Shown: positions 16,971 through 25,177, counted from the stretch's first letter. The stretch: DNA of 64,000 bases from Nocardia pneumoniae NBRC 100136 (GCF_000308755.1 NZ_BAGF01000062.1:62001-126000); one strand, 5' to 3'. The notes: generated by a model not told the origin, from the letters alone. Translations and numbers: made by a program.

Positions 16971-18143
16971 CTACGCGATCACGCCGCGGGCGGCCAGGAT
17001 CCGGCGCCGCTTGCGCGGCTGGATGTTCGCCAGCGTCAGGTCGCCGCCGTAGTGGGCGAGGACGCGCTTGTCCATCACCCACCGCCACAGCGGCGGAACG
17101 GCGGCGAACACGATCATGGTGGCGTATCCGGCGGGCAGTTGCGGAGCCAGCTCGGAACTGCGCAGCGTCTGGTAGCGACGGCCCGGGTTGGCGTGGTGAT
17201 CGCTGTGGCGCTGCAAGTGGAACAGGAAGATGTTGGTGACCAGGTGGTCACTGTTCCAGCTGTCGCGCGGCGAGCAGCGGGCGTACATGCCGTTCGGGCG
17301 GCGGGCCCGCAGCAGGCCGTAGTGCTCGACGTAGTTCACCGTCTCCAGCAGGCCGATGCCGATCACCGCCTGCAACGCCAACCAGGGCAGCACCTGGTAG
17401 CCGAACGCCGCGACCAGGGCGCCGAACAGCACCACCGTCATCGACCAGGCCTGCAGGATGTGGTTGTCGATGCTCCACCAGCCCTTGCCCTTGCGGGCGA
17501 GACGCTCGCGCTCCAGGGTGATCGCCGAGCGGAAGCTCCCGGATACGCTGCGGGGCAAGAACTCCCACAGCGACTCGCCCAGCCTGGCGCTGGCCGGATC
17601 CTCCGGGGTCGCCACGCGCACGTGGTGGCCTCGGTTGTGCTCGACGAAGAAGTGCCCGTACCCGGACTGGGCGAGGGCGATCTTGGCCAGCCAGCGCTCC
17701 AGGTGCTCGACCCGGTGCCCGAGTTCGTGCGCGGCGTTGATCCCGATGCCGCTGACGAAGCCCAGGGTGGCGGCCAGACCGAGCTTGTCGACCACGCTCA
17801 GCTCGTCACCGGCCCACATGTAGCTGGCGATCACCAGCCCGATCAGCTGCACCGGCAGCATCAGATAGGTGCACCACCGGTAGTACCTGTCGTTGGACAG
17901 CAGCTCGTAATCCTCGTCCCTCGGGTTGCTGCCATCCGCGCCGATCGTCCAGTCCAGCACCGGAATCACGATCAGCACGATGATCGGCCCGATCCACCAG
18001 AACACCTCCACACCCGTGTGGAGCACGAGCTGCGATGGCAGCAAGGCCGAGGATGGCGCCAGCAAGCCGAGGACCCACAGATGGCGTTTGGGATCGGGCG
18101 ATCCCACCGGATTGCCAACCGTTTGCACTTTTGCCCCACTCAA
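16971..18143 (-). CDS. alkB: Alkane 1-monooxygenase, second paralog
   Basis: A 390-aa integral membrane di-iron hydroxylase that converts n-alkanes to 1-alkanols using electrons from rubredoxin. The four His-containing motifs of the AlkB family are visible: HELGHR, EHNRGHH, NYVEHYG and LQRHSDHH, between hydrophobic segments. It is clearly homologous to the alkB at 19374-20627 but divergent. The start is uncertain: TTG 18143 gives MSGAKVQTV, and a GTG at 18128 is also possible. It is separated from the tetR gene by 166 bp with its own promoter candidate, so it may be expressed independently of the alkB1-rubA-rubB-tetR operon. Confidence 0.9.
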   Translation of the reverse strand: MSGAKVQTVGNPVGSPDPKRHLWVLGLLAPSSALLPSQLVLHTGVEVFWWIGPIIVLIVIPVLDWTIGADGSNPRDEDYELLSNDRYYRWCTYLMLPVQLIGLVIASYMWAGDELSVVDKLGLAATLGFVSGIGINAAHELGHRVEHLERWLAKIALAQSGYGHFFVEHNRGHHVRVATPEDPASARLGESLWEFLPRSVSGSFRSAITLERERLARKGKGWWSIDNHILQAWSMTVVLFGALVAAFGYQVLPWLALQAVIGIGLLETVNYVEHYGLLRARRPNGMYARCSPRDSWNSDHLVTNIFLFHLQRHSDHHANPGRRYQTLRSSELAPQLPAGYATMIVFAAVPPLWRWVMDKRVLAHYGGDLTLANIQPRKRRRILAARGVIA

Positions 18144-18233
18144 GAAGACATGAAACTCCGACGACCCGACCCGCCTGAGAATACTTGCAGACTTTCCATT
18201 TGTTACACACCGGTTGGCGGTGAAACGTGTCAG

Positions 18234-18262
18234 CGATTACAAGCCGTGCAGTCGGTTTTCAA
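18234..18262 (-). promoter_or_regulatory. Promoter candidate for second alkB
   Basis: On the minus strand TTGAAA (18262-18257), a 17-nt spacer and TAATCG (18239-18234) lie in the 166-bp gap between tetR and alkB2. Downstream of it is a less GC-rich stretch with AACAAATGG, which partly resembles the ATTTGTC/GACAAAT arms in front of the first alkB. Confidence 0.4.
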
Positions 18263-18309
18263 GTCGCCGCAGAGATGCTGACGCGTCGCGAGCCGGTTGC
18301 CGCGTCCGC

Positions 18310-18930
18310 TCAGCGCTGTACCCGCGCGGCGAGGATCGCCTCCACGTACGGACTCAGCAGCGCGCTCAACTCCGCGGGCGCGTCCCGCCCCGGACCCGGC
18401 GGAGTGGGGATGTAGCTCAGGGCGATCCGCACCAGCGCGTGCGCGATCACGTCCGATTCGGCCTCGGTCGCTCCCACCCAGCTCTGCTGGAAGGCGCGCG
18501 CCAACCGCTCGCTCGCGTGCTCGAGCAACGGCCCGGCGTCGAGCGTGATCAGTCGCAGCAGATCCAGCTTCACCTCGCCCGCGACCAGCGACTGGACCAG
18601 GGGGTCGGCGGCCGCGTCGACGAAGAAGTTGGCCATGCCGTCGCGGAACGCGGCGCGGGCGTCGCCGACGTTGCCGTTGATCGCCGCGTCCACGTGGTCG
18701 ACCAGGTCGTCGGCCAGGCGCAGGGCGTAGGCCTGGGTGAGGCCGGTGCGCGAGCCGAACTCGTTGTAGAGCGTCTGCCTGCTCACGCCCGCCCTGGCCG
18801 CGATGTCACCGAGCGTGATCTTGGACCAGTCCCGCTCGGTGAGCAGCTCGCGCATCGCGTCCAGGACCGACGTCCGCAGCAGTTCCCGCGCGGCCTCCTG
18901 GTAGGGAATCCTGGTTGCGTTGCGCGGCAT
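18310..18930 (-). CDS. TetR-family regulator of the alkane cluster
   Basis: A 206-aa regulator with an N-terminal TetR HTH (about residues 15-65, including ITLGDIAARAGVSRQTLYNEFGS) and a ligand-binding C-terminal domain. It is equivalent to Rv3249c and to AlkU/AlkX-type regulators in alkane clusters of Nocardia, Rhodococcus and Dietzia. The ATG at 18930 gives MPRNATRIPYQEAARELL, the usual short lead into the HTH; the open frame upstream overlaps rubB and is not needed. It is the last gene of alkB1-rubA-rubB-tetR, 40 bp after rubB. The palindromes at 20650-20728 are its probable operators. Confidence 0.88.
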   Translation of the reverse strand: MPRNATRIPYQEAARELLRTSVLDAMRELLTERDWSKITLGDIAARAGVSRQTLYNEFGSRTGLTQAYALRLADDLVDHVDAAINGNVGDARAAFRDGMANFFVDAAADPLVQSLVAGEVKLDLLRLITLDAGPLLEHASERLARAFQQSWVGATEAESDVIAHALVRIALSYIPTPPGPGRDAPAELSALLSPYVEAILAARVQR

Positions 18931-18970
18931 ACCCGCGACACTGTCACGGGGAACTGCCGCAGTCAAAATC

Positions 18971-19207
18971 TCACGACCGCTCGATTTCGACCATGAAGAA
19001 GTCCGCCTTGGCGGCTCCGCAATCGGGACAGGTCCAGTCGTCGGGGATGTCGTCCCAGCGGGTCCCCGGCGCGATGCCGTCCTCCGGCCAGCCTTCGGCC
19101 TCGTCGTACTCGAAGCCGCACTGGATGCACTGATAAAGCTTGTAGTCCTGCCCGCCCGTCTCCCGGCCGCCACCCCTCATGGAATCGCCCTGCGATGCTG
19201 TAGTCAT
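18971..19207 (-). CDS. rubB: Rubredoxin RubB
   Basis: A 78-aa rubredoxin with the two iron-ligating Cys pairs in YQCIQCGFEY and TCPDCGAAKADF. A 20-residue Gly/Gln-rich N-terminal extension precedes the fold. It shuttles electrons from rubredoxin reductase to AlkB. Its ATG overlaps the rubA stop (ATGA), so translation is coupled. The reductase gene is not in the window. Confidence 0.93.
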   Translation of the reverse strand: MTTASQGDSMRGGGRETGGQDYKLYQCIQCGFEYDEAEGWPEDGIAPGTRWDDIPDDWTCPDCGAAKADFFMVEIERS

Positions 19208-19377
19208 TTGCTCGCCCCTATCGGCTCGAAGTCGATCTTCTCCCGCACGCCGCAGTCCGGGCAGCACCAGTCGTCCGGCACCGTCTCCCACCGGGTGCCC
19301 GGCGGAAATCCCTCGTGCGGCGCGCCTTTCGCCTCGTCGAAGACGTAGTCGCAGACGGGGCAGCGGTAGGAGCTCAT
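19204..19377 (-). CDS. rubA: Rubredoxin RubA
   Basis: A 57-aa rubredoxin with YRCPVCDYVFDE and CCPDCGVREK as the two Cys pairs. Its ATG overlaps the alkB1 stop and its stop overlaps the rubB ATG, giving the coupled alkB-rubA-rubB arrangement known from M. tuberculosis Rv3252c-Rv3250c. The two adjacent rubredoxins differ (this one lacks an N-terminal extension) and may differ in function; in other alkane degraders only one rubredoxin type supports AlkB. Confidence 0.93.
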   Translation of the reverse strand: MSSYRCPVCDYVFDEAKGAPHEGFPPGTRWETVPDDWCCPDCGVREKIDFEPIGASK

Positions 19378-20627
19378 GCGCCCCCACCTCCGGCGACCAC
19401 GTCGTGGACGCCGTAGCGCGCGAGCACCGTATCCCGCTTGCGCGGGTCGATGTTGGCGCGGGTGATGTCACCGCCGTAGTGCGCGAGGACGCGCTTGTCC
19501 ATGACGCGGCGCCACAGCGGCGGGAAGTAGGCCAGCAGGATCATGCTGGCGTATCCGCTCGGCAGGTTCGGCGCGCCGTCCCAGCTGCGCAGCGTCTGAT
19601 AACGCCGGGTCGGGTAGGCGTGGTGATCGCTGTGCCGCTGCAGGTGGTACAGGAAGATGTTGGTGACGATGTGGTCGCTGTTCCAGCTGTGCACCGGGGC
19701 TGGCCGCTCGTACCGTCCGCTCGCCGTGCGCTGGCGCACCAGGCCGTAGTGCTCCAGGTAGTTGACCGCCTCCAGCAGGCTGAAGCCGACCACGGCCTGC
19801 AAGATCAGATACGGCAGCAGCTCGATGCCGAACACCGCGAGCAACGCCGCGTACAGCACGGCCGACATCAGCCAGGCGCTGAGCACCTCGTTGCGCAGGC
19901 TCCACGGCTTCGCGCCGAGCCGCTCCAGGCGGACCTGCTCCAGATGCCAGGCCGATTTCAGGCTGCCCCACACGGTGCGCGGCCAGAAGGCCCAGAACGT
20001 CTCGCCCACCCGGGAACTGGCCGGATCTTCCGGCGTCGCGACCCGCACATGGTGGCCGCGATTGTGCTCGATGTAGAAGTGCCCGTAGAACGACTGGGCC
20101 AGCGCGATGCGCGACAGCCAGCGTTCCAGGTCCACCTTCTTGTGGCCGAGTTCGTGCGCGGTGTTGATGCCGATGCCGCCGATCATGCCGACGGTGATCG
20201 CCAGGCCGATCTTGTCCACCACCTGCAATCCGCCGTCGATGCCGAGCCAGCTCACGTCGTTCGCGGTGATCAGGTAGGCGCCCATGAGCAGCGTGGCGTA
20301 CTGGAACGGCAGGTACAGGTAGGTGAGGTAGCGGTAGTACTTGTCGTTCTCCAGGTACTCCATCACCTCGTCCGGCGGGTTGGAGCCGTCCGGCCCGAAG
20401 CAGATGTCGGCGAGCGGGATCAGCACGTAGACCAGGACCGGCCCGAGCCAGAACGGCACGTGCGCGAGGCGGTGCCAGCCGAGTTCGTTCAGCGCCCAGA
20501 TGAGCGGAAGCCCGATCGTGAACAGGCCGGTGGGGGCGAACAACCCCCACAGCCACATATAGCGCTTGCGGTCGCGCCAAGCCGGTACCTCGACCGGCCG
20601 CACGGCCCTGTCGGCGTTCGTCGACAT
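19374..20627 (-). CDS. alkB: Alkane 1-monooxygenase (first paralog)
   Basis: A 417-aa membrane di-iron alkane hydroxylase, first gene of the operon with rubA, rubB and tetR. The histidine motifs are HELGH at 158-162, EHNRGHH at 187-193, NYLEHYG at 289-295 and LQRHSDHH at 329-336, embedded in about six hydrophobic segments. The ATG at 20627 was chosen because GGAGA lies 8 nt upstream; two further ATGs at 20639 and 20657 are in frame, but the first of them overlaps this Shine-Dalgarno. The upstream 120 bp hold strong palindromes and are probably where TetR acts. Confidence 0.94.
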   Translation of the reverse strand: MSTNADRAVRPVEVPAWRDRKRYMWLWGLFAPTGLFTIGLPLIWALNELGWHRLAHVPFWLGPVLVYVLIPLADICFGPDGSNPPDEVMEYLENDKYYRYLTYLYLPFQYATLLMGAYLITANDVSWLGIDGGLQVVDKIGLAITVGMIGGIGINTAHELGHKKVDLERWLSRIALAQSFYGHFYIEHNRGHHVRVATPEDPASSRVGETFWAFWPRTVWGSLKSAWHLEQVRLERLGAKPWSLRNEVLSAWLMSAVLYAALLAVFGIELLPYLILQAVVGFSLLEAVNYLEHYGLVRQRTASGRYERPAPVHSWNSDHIVTNIFLYHLQRHSDHHAYPTRRYQTLRSWDGAPNLPSGYASMILLAYFPPLWRRVMDKRVLAHYGGDITRANIDPRKRDTVLARYGVHDVVAGGGGA

Positions 20628-20649
20628 CGTTGTCTCCATTTCCCAAGGA

Positions 20650-20667
20650 CACGTCACATGTGACGTG
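20650..20667. promoter_or_regulatory. 18-bp perfect palindrome upstream of alkB1
   Basis: CACGTCACATGTGACGTG is perfectly self-complementary and lies 22 bp before the alkB1 start codon. Its centre resembles sites of FNR/CRP-like or bZIP-shaped regulators (TGTGA-containing half sites, TCACA/TGTGA). The TGTGA/TCACA halves abut without a spacer, which is not a normal CRP geometry. It is a strong candidate operator in the untranslated leader. Confidence 0.6.
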
Positions 20668-20698
20668 CGTTACCTCTCACAGTGGACGATAGACGGTC

Positions 20699-20728
20699 AT
20701 TTGTCGTCTGTCTAGACAAATCCGACAA
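20699..20728. promoter_or_regulatory. Nested TetR-type operator upstream of alkB1
   Basis: ATTTGTC-N9-GACAAAT (20699-20721) has the perfect palindrome TGTCTAGACA (20710-20719) nested in it, offset from its centre, and a further TTGTCG/CGACAA pair (20701-20728). The size and symmetry fit a TetR-family dimer site, most simply that of the TetR gene at the end of the operon. Confidence 0.6.
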
Positions 20729-20762
20729 TTTGTAAACCACTGTGAGGTCCTGGGAACGACAA

Positions 20763-20795
20763 AGCCCCGGCCGGACGGTGCATCCGACCGGGGCT
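20763..20795 (-). terminator. Terminator of the Nudix gene
   Basis: AGCCCCGG-C-CGGA pairs with TCCG-A-CCGGGGCT around a 7-nt loop (one internal mismatch), 13 bp beyond the Nudix stop. On the minus strand it is followed by TTTGTCG, giving a short U-tract. Confidence 0.75.
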
Positions 20796-20807
20796 GGCGC
20801 GGGAGTG

Positions 20808-21326
20808 TCAGCGCAGCAGAACGTCGGCGTCGGCGGGCAGCGCGTGCACCGGCCACCACCGCAGATCGGTGGATTCGTGACTGCGCACCGGGACCGCGCC
20901 CGCGGGAGCGGTGATCCGGAACAGCAGGTCGAGGTGCCGGGTGGGCACACCCAGCGAGCACGTGATCGGGTGCGCCTGGGCGCCGTACAGACCCGCCTGG
21001 AGCCGCAGACCGGCGATGCCCGACTCCTCGGTCGCTTCGCGCAGCGCGGCGGCCGCGACGGTGTCGTCGTGCTCCTCGCAGTGGCCGCCGAGCTGGATCC
21101 AGCGGCCGACCCGCGGATGCAGGGTGAGCAGCACCTCGCGCCCGTCCGCGGAGAAGACCACCGCGGACGCGGTGATGTGGCCCGGCGCGTGCTCGCGCAG
21201 GCAGCCACGCGGAGCCGAGCCGAGGAACGCCAGCATCGCCTCGCGCAGCGACCGATCGGAATCGACTGCTGGACACCAGGATTCGAGCAGCGCGGTCGCC
21301 GAGGCGTGCAGGGATTCCGCGCTCAC
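20808..21326 (-). CDS. Nudix hydrolase
   Basis: A 172-aa protein with a Nudix domain from about residue 45. The Nudix box reads GGHCEEHDD then AALREATEESGI, with an Asp where the first conserved Glu usually stands, as in several actinobacterial members. The N-terminal 45 residues form a helical extension. It hydrolyses a nucleoside diphosphate linked to an unknown moiety; the substrate cannot be read from sequence. It is 43 bp downstream of fbiB on the same strand and may be co-transcribed with the F420 genes. Confidence 0.85.
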   Translation of the reverse strand: MSAESLHASATALLESWCPAVDSDRSLREAMLAFLGSAPRGCLREHAPGHITASAVVFSADGREVLLTLHPRVGRWIQLGGHCEEHDDTVAAAALREATEESGIAGLRLQAGLYGAQAHPITCSLGVPTRHLDLLFRITAPAGAVPVRSHESTDLRWWPVHALPADADVLLR

Positions 21327-21369
21327 CGGCGGCCCCCGAGTTCGCCGGACCCGGCCCGGCCGGGCGCCG

Positions 21370-22719
21370 TCACAGCTCGACCAGCCCGGAACCGGCGCCG
21401 AACACCGGCCGCGGGGTCAGCTCTTCGAGCGGATGACCGATGGCGATCGCGCCCAGCGGGCTCCAGTCCCCGGCCACGCCAAGGACTTCGCGGGTGACCT
21501 CCGGCGCGAAGATCGTCGAACCGATCCAGCAGCTACCGATTCCCTCGGCGGCCAGGGCGACCAGCAAGCCTTGCACCGCCGCGCCCACCGCGACGGTGAA
21601 CATGGTGCGCTCATGGGAACGCCTGCGCTCGTCCGGATAGTCATGCGCCCCGTCCGGCACGCAGAACGGGATGATCACCTCGGGAGCGTCGAACAGGATC
21701 CGCCCGCGGGCGACCCTGCGCTCGATCCGCTCCGGCGTGAGCCCGTCGGCGGCCAGATCCGCGCGCCACTTCTCCGCCATCGCCTCGAGCAGCCGGGTAC
21801 GCATTTCCGGCGTGCGCAGCCAGACGAATCGCACCGGACGGGTGTGGTGCGGGGCGGGGGCGGTCAGCGCGACCGACACCGCCGCCCGGATGCGTTCCGG
21901 ATCCACCGGAGTGTCGGCGAACTGGCGAATCGAGCGACGCAGCAGGATCGCTTCTCTACGCCCGCGCTCGATCGCCTCGGCGGTGCCGAGCCAGAACAGG
22001 TCCTCGGTGCCGCCGCGCAGCAGATCCGCGGCGCTGGATCCGTCGTCGACGACCGGCAGCCCGCGCACCACGGCCACCGGGACACCGCCCAGCTTGCCTT
22101 TCACCAGGTCCGCGGCAGCGGCCAGCTCGTCGGCCACGGCGACCTGGGTGACGAACAGCTCATTGCCCTGACCGTCCACCGCGCCCGCGTAGTCGTGCAG
22201 CACCCGAAGCCCGGCGGCGCCGATGGCCGCGTCGGTCTGTCCGTTGCGCCACGCCCGGCCCATGGTGTCGGTGACGACCACCGCGACCGTCACGCCCAGC
22301 CGTTCGGCCAGCGCCGCGCGCAGCGCCTTGGCGCTGGCGTCCGGATCGGTGGGAAGCAGCACCAACTCGCCCTGTTCGACGTTCGAGCCGTCGACGCCGG
22401 AGGCCGCCTGCACGATGCCGAGCTTGTTCTCGGTGATCAGCGTGCGGCCCTTGCGGGCGAGCACTCGCACCGCCTCCTGGTCGATGAGCCTGCGCCGGGC
22501 CGCATCGCGTTCCTCGGGGTCCAGCGGCGCGTCCACGATGCGCCCCTCGACCTTGGCGATGATCTTGCTGGTGACCACGAGCACGTCGCCGTCGGCCAGC
22601 CACGGCGCGCATCGCGCGATGTGTTCGGCGAGGTCGTCACCCGGCCGGAATTCCGGCAGCCCGGTGATGGGCAGGATGCGCAGCTCCCCGGCCGCGTGAT
22701 CGGTCGGTGTGGTCGTCAC
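21370..22719 (-). CDS. fbiB: Coenzyme F420 biosynthesis protein FbiB (glutamate ligase plus FMN domain)
   Basis: A 449-aa bifunctional enzyme. The N-terminal half (about 1-250) is the F420:gamma-glutamyl ligase (DVLVVTSKIIAKVEGR, VVTDTMGRAWRNGQTDAAIG). The C-terminal half (about 255-449) is a nitroreductase-fold FMN domain (RRSIRQFADTPVD, GIGSCWIGSTIFAPE) that reduces dehydro-F420-0 and supports poly-glutamylation. The length matches the M. tuberculosis protein (Rv3262). The GTG at 22719 overlaps the fbiA stop (GTGA), so the two are coupled. Confidence 0.95.
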   Translation of the reverse strand: MTTTPTDHAAGELRILPITGLPEFRPGDDLAEHIARCAPWLADGDVLVVTSKIIAKVEGRIVDAPLDPEERDAARRRLIDQEAVRVLARKGRTLITENKLGIVQAASGVDGSNVEQGELVLLPTDPDASAKALRAALAERLGVTVAVVVTDTMGRAWRNGQTDAAIGAAGLRVLHDYAGAVDGQGNELFVTQVAVADELAAAADLVKGKLGGVPVAVVRGLPVVDDGSSAADLLRGGTEDLFWLGTAEAIERGRREAILLRRSIRQFADTPVDPERIRAAVSVALTAPAPHHTRPVRFVWLRTPEMRTRLLEAMAEKWRADLAADGLTPERIERRVARGRILFDAPEVIIPFCVPDGAHDYPDERRRSHERTMFTVAVGAAVQGLLVALAAEGIGSCWIGSTIFAPEVTREVLGVAGDWSPLGAIAIGHPLEELTPRPVFGAGSGLVEL

Positions 22720-23714
22720 GGCTTCACTCCGGCGAGATCCAGCGCCTGACGCACCATTTCGGCGGTGGTCGGCGGGTCGGTCATCAACAAGGGCACGCTG
22801 CGCACCTCCACACCGGGCACGTCGGCGGTGTCGGTGCTGTGGATCAGCCAGCCGTCCAGGATTCCGGTGGCCGAACGCGCGCCGTAGTACCGGCCGATCG
22901 CCTCGGCCGAGGTCTGCACCCCGATCACCGACAGGCATTCGTCGGCCATGCCGCGCAACGGCTTGCCGTCGATGACGCCCGAGACGCCGATCACCTTGGC
23001 CGCGGTGGTGCGCAGCGCGCCGCGGATACCGGGCACCGCGAGGATGGCGCCGATGCTCACGACGGGGTTCGACGGTGCGAGCAAGACCACATCGGCGGAT
23101 TCTATGATTTCCGTCACATTTGGCGCAGGTTTGGCTTCCTCGGCGCCAATTGTGGCGAATCCATGGGTCTCGATGTTCGCGCGGTAGCGAACCCACCACT
23201 CCTGGAAATGGATCGCGCGTCGTTCGCCAGGGTTGTCCGGATCGGTCACAACGACATGCGTTTCGCAGCGATCGTCGGTTGCCGGGATCAGTTTCACGCC
23301 CGGCTGCCACCGGTTGCACAGCGCTTCGGTGACCGCGGAGAGCGGGTATCCGGCGCGCAACATTTCGGTGCGGATCAGATGCGTGGCGATATCACGGTCG
23401 CCCAAGCCGAACCAGTCCGGCTGCGCGTGATATTTCGCGAGCTCCTCCTTGGCGTGCCAGGTCTCGCCGACCCGGCCCCAGCCCCGCTCGGTATCGATGC
23501 CGCCGCCCAGGGTATACATGCAGGTGTCGAGGTCGGGACAGATCCGGAGACCGTGCATCCAGACGTCGTCGCCGACGTTCACGATCGCGGCGACGTCGGC
23601 ATCGGGCAGCAGTTCCCGGACGCCCTGAAGGAAACGCGCGCCGCCGACGCCGCCGACCAGCACGGCGATCCGGGGTCCGTTCGCGGGCACGGCGCCCGCT
23701 TGTTGTCCAGTCAC
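22716..23714 (-). CDS. fbiA: FbiA, 2-phospho-L-lactate (phosphoenolpyruvyl) transferase of F420 synthesis
   Basis: A 332-aa CofD-family enzyme that transfers the lactyl/enolpyruvyl-guanosine phosphate to the riboflavin derivative Fo, making (dehydro)-F420-0. Motifs include AVLVGGVGGARFLQGV at the N-terminus, IVNVGDDVWMHGLRI, and LLAPSNPVVSIGAIL. The GTG at 23714 gives the same N-terminus and length as Rv3261; the open frame continues upstream but without family similarity. It is transcribed divergently from whiB2 across a 344-bp region. Confidence 0.95.
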   Translation of the reverse strand: MTGQQAGAVPANGPRIAVLVGGVGGARFLQGVRELLPDADVAAIVNVGDDVWMHGLRICPDLDTCMYTLGGGIDTERGWGRVGETWHAKEELAKYHAQPDWFGLGDRDIATHLIRTEMLRAGYPLSAVTEALCNRWQPGVKLIPATDDRCETHVVVTDPDNPGERRAIHFQEWWVRYRANIETHGFATIGAEEAKPAPNVTEIIESADVVLLAPSNPVVSIGAILAVPGIRGALRTTAAKVIGVSGVIDGKPLRGMADECLSVIGVQTSAEAIGRYYGARSATGILDGWLIHSTDTADVPGVEVRSVPLLMTDPPTTAEMVRQALDLAGVKP

Positions 23715-24058
23715 ATCCGCACAGCCTATGCGGTGGCGTGGCAACTCCCGTTCGCGGCAAATTTGCTGTTTATTTGCTATTGCACGGTGCAAGATCAGTT
23801 CGGAATGCGGCTGCGGATAGTAACGGAATAGCGACGGCGGCTTGACCATCGACGCGTCCGGCGTGTCTAATCACAGACATGTCATTCCGGGTTCGCGCGA
23901 GAGTTCAAGGCGCGGGCGGCATTTCGAACAGATGTTCGCATAGGAATGACAAGCTCGGGGACGTCCGCGGGACAACGTCGCGGGGTATGGCCGTCGGTGC
24001 GCGTGTTGGTCCGACGGAAAGAATCATTCTGCGCTAACACACAGTGAGGAGGCGGAGC
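23715..24058. promoter_or_regulatory. Divergent fbiA/whiB2 regulatory region (344 bp)
   Basis: No gene is seen here. It contains a LexA-type box (23924-23939), a 9-bp inverted pair TGTCATTCC (23880-23888) / GGAATGACA (23943-23951) that brackets that box, and a less GC-rich segment (about 23755-23830) near the fbiA side that probably holds the fbiA promoter. Confidence 0.6.
23924..23939. promoter_or_regulatory. LexA/SOS-box-like palindrome upstream of whiB2
   Basis: TCGAACAGATGTTCGC matches the actinobacterial SOS box consensus TCGAAC-N4-GTTCGA at 11 of the 12 specified positions. It lies 120 bp upstream of the whiB2 start. Binding by LexA is an inference from sequence. Confidence 0.6.
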
Positions 24059-24436
24059 GTGGCCAATGAGATGGTCTCGCCGACCGATTCCACAGCAGGC
24101 GCAGCACGTGGCGTCTGCGCAGACAACGGCTGGAAGGACGGAGAGGGGGGTGACGGAGACGCGGCGCCCCGGCTCAGCCTGGTCGTGACCGGCTTCGACG
24201 AGATGTTCGAATCCATCGAAGAGCAGTGGCAGGAGCGCGCCCTGTGCGCGCAGACCGATCCGGAGGCGTTCTTCCCCGAGAAGGGCGGCTCCACCCGTGA
24301 GGCCAAACGGATCTGCATGGGGTGTGAAGTACGCGACGAGTGCCTGGAGTACGCACTCGCGCACGATGAGCGCTTCGGCATCTGGGGCGGTCTCTCCGAG
24401 CGGGAGCGCCGCCGCCTCAAGCGCGGCATCGGCTGA
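24059..24436 (+). CDS. whiB2: WhiB2/WhmD-type iron-sulfur regulator
   Basis: A 125-aa Wbl protein. The four cluster-binding cysteines are in ERALCAQTD, KRICMGCEV and DECLEYAL, in the C-x29-C-x2-C-x5-C arrangement. They are followed by the GIWGG turn and a basic C-terminal DNA-binding tail (RERRRLKRGIG). WhiB2/WhmD controls septation and cell division in actinobacteria. GTG 24059 was chosen because GAGGAGG lies 6 nt upstream; the in-frame GTG at 24044 precedes that Shine-Dalgarno. The divergent partner is fbiA, as in M. tuberculosis. Confidence 0.92.
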   Translation: MANEMVSPTDSTAGAARGVCADNGWKDGEGGDGDAAPRLSLVVTGFDEMFESIEEQWQERALCAQTDPEAFFPEKGGSTREAKRICMGCEVRDECLEYALAHDERFGIWGGLSERERRRLKRGIG

Positions 24437-24547
24437 CAGACGTGCGCGGCGCCCGGAGTCGCGGCCCCCACCAGGGCGACTCCGGGCACAGCGACACGAC
24501 CGGAGACATCTCGCCGCCTCGATGCGGACGGCCGCAGGCGGCTGGCC

Positions 24548-24553
24548 TAGATT
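24548..24553 (+). promoter_or_regulatory. -10 element of Rv3259-like gene
   Basis: TAGATT ends 7 nt before ATG 24561 and no Shine-Dalgarno is present, so the mRNA is likely leaderless. Confidence 0.45.
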
Positions 24554-24560
24554 TTGTGTC

Positions 24561-25040
24561 ATGGCACGTTCCCGTAAGCGTCGACCGCCGACCGCCCGGT
24601 CGGTGACCCGCCGCGGCCGCGGGGTGCGCGGGCCGATGCTGCCGCCCACGGTGCCGGCGTGGCGGACCCGCGGCCAGAAGTTCGACCGGCTGGTGCTGGA
24701 GGCGTTCGCCCCGTTGGACAGCCGCTGGCACGACCGGCTCACCAAGCTGGACATCGCCGTCGACGACGTTCCGAAAATCCGTCCGCTGCACCCGGATTCG
24801 GTCACCTGGCCGGACGAGGTGGTCGCCGACGGACCGGTGCCGCTGTCCCGGCTCATCCCCGCCGGCGTCGACCGGCACGGCGCGGCCACCCGGGCGCGGG
24901 TGGTGCTGTTCCGCAAGCCGCTCGAGCTGCGCGCCAGCGATCCCGACGACTTGGTCGACCTGCTGCGCGAAGTGCTGGTCCAACAGGTCGCGACCTACCT
25001 CGGCGTCGACCCGGACGTGATCGATCCGGAAGCCGAGTGA
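24561..25040 (+). CDS. Conserved protein, metallopeptidase-family (Rv3259-like)
   Basis: A 159-aa protein conserved next to whiB2 in mycolate actinobacteria. The N-terminal 25 residues are strongly basic (ARSRKRRPPTARSVTRRGRG). The rest resembles the zincin-like minimal metallopeptidase family, but no intact HExxH is visible, so catalytic activity is doubtful. Landmarks are RGQKFDRLVLEAFAPLD and VLFRKPLELRA. The ATG lies 7 nt after a TAGATT hexamer. The function is unknown; the constant neighbourhood of whiB2 and mannose genes suggests an envelope or division role. Confidence 0.75.
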   Translation: MARSRKRRPPTARSVTRRGRGVRGPMLPPTVPAWRTRGQKFDRLVLEAFAPLDSRWHDRLTKLDIAVDDVPKIRPLHPDSVTWPDEVVADGPVPLSRLIPAGVDRHGAATRARVVLFRKPLELRASDPDDLVDLLREVLVQQVATYLGVDPDVIDPEAE

Positions 25041-25164
25041 TTCGCACCCATCCACTCCGCGGCGGCCCCCGAATGCGTTGCGGGGCAGGCGCGGGGCGGC
25101 CGCACGCGGAAAGCAGACCGAGATTCTTCAAGCGTGTCTTTCCCCATCGATGCGGCAGGGGGGT

Positions 25165-25170
25165 TACGCT
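25165..25170 (+). promoter_or_regulatory. -10 element of DUF3499 gene
   Basis: TACGCT lies 7 nt before GTG 25178 without a Shine-Dalgarno; a probable leaderless start. Confidence 0.4.
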
Positions 25171-25177
25171 CATCGGC

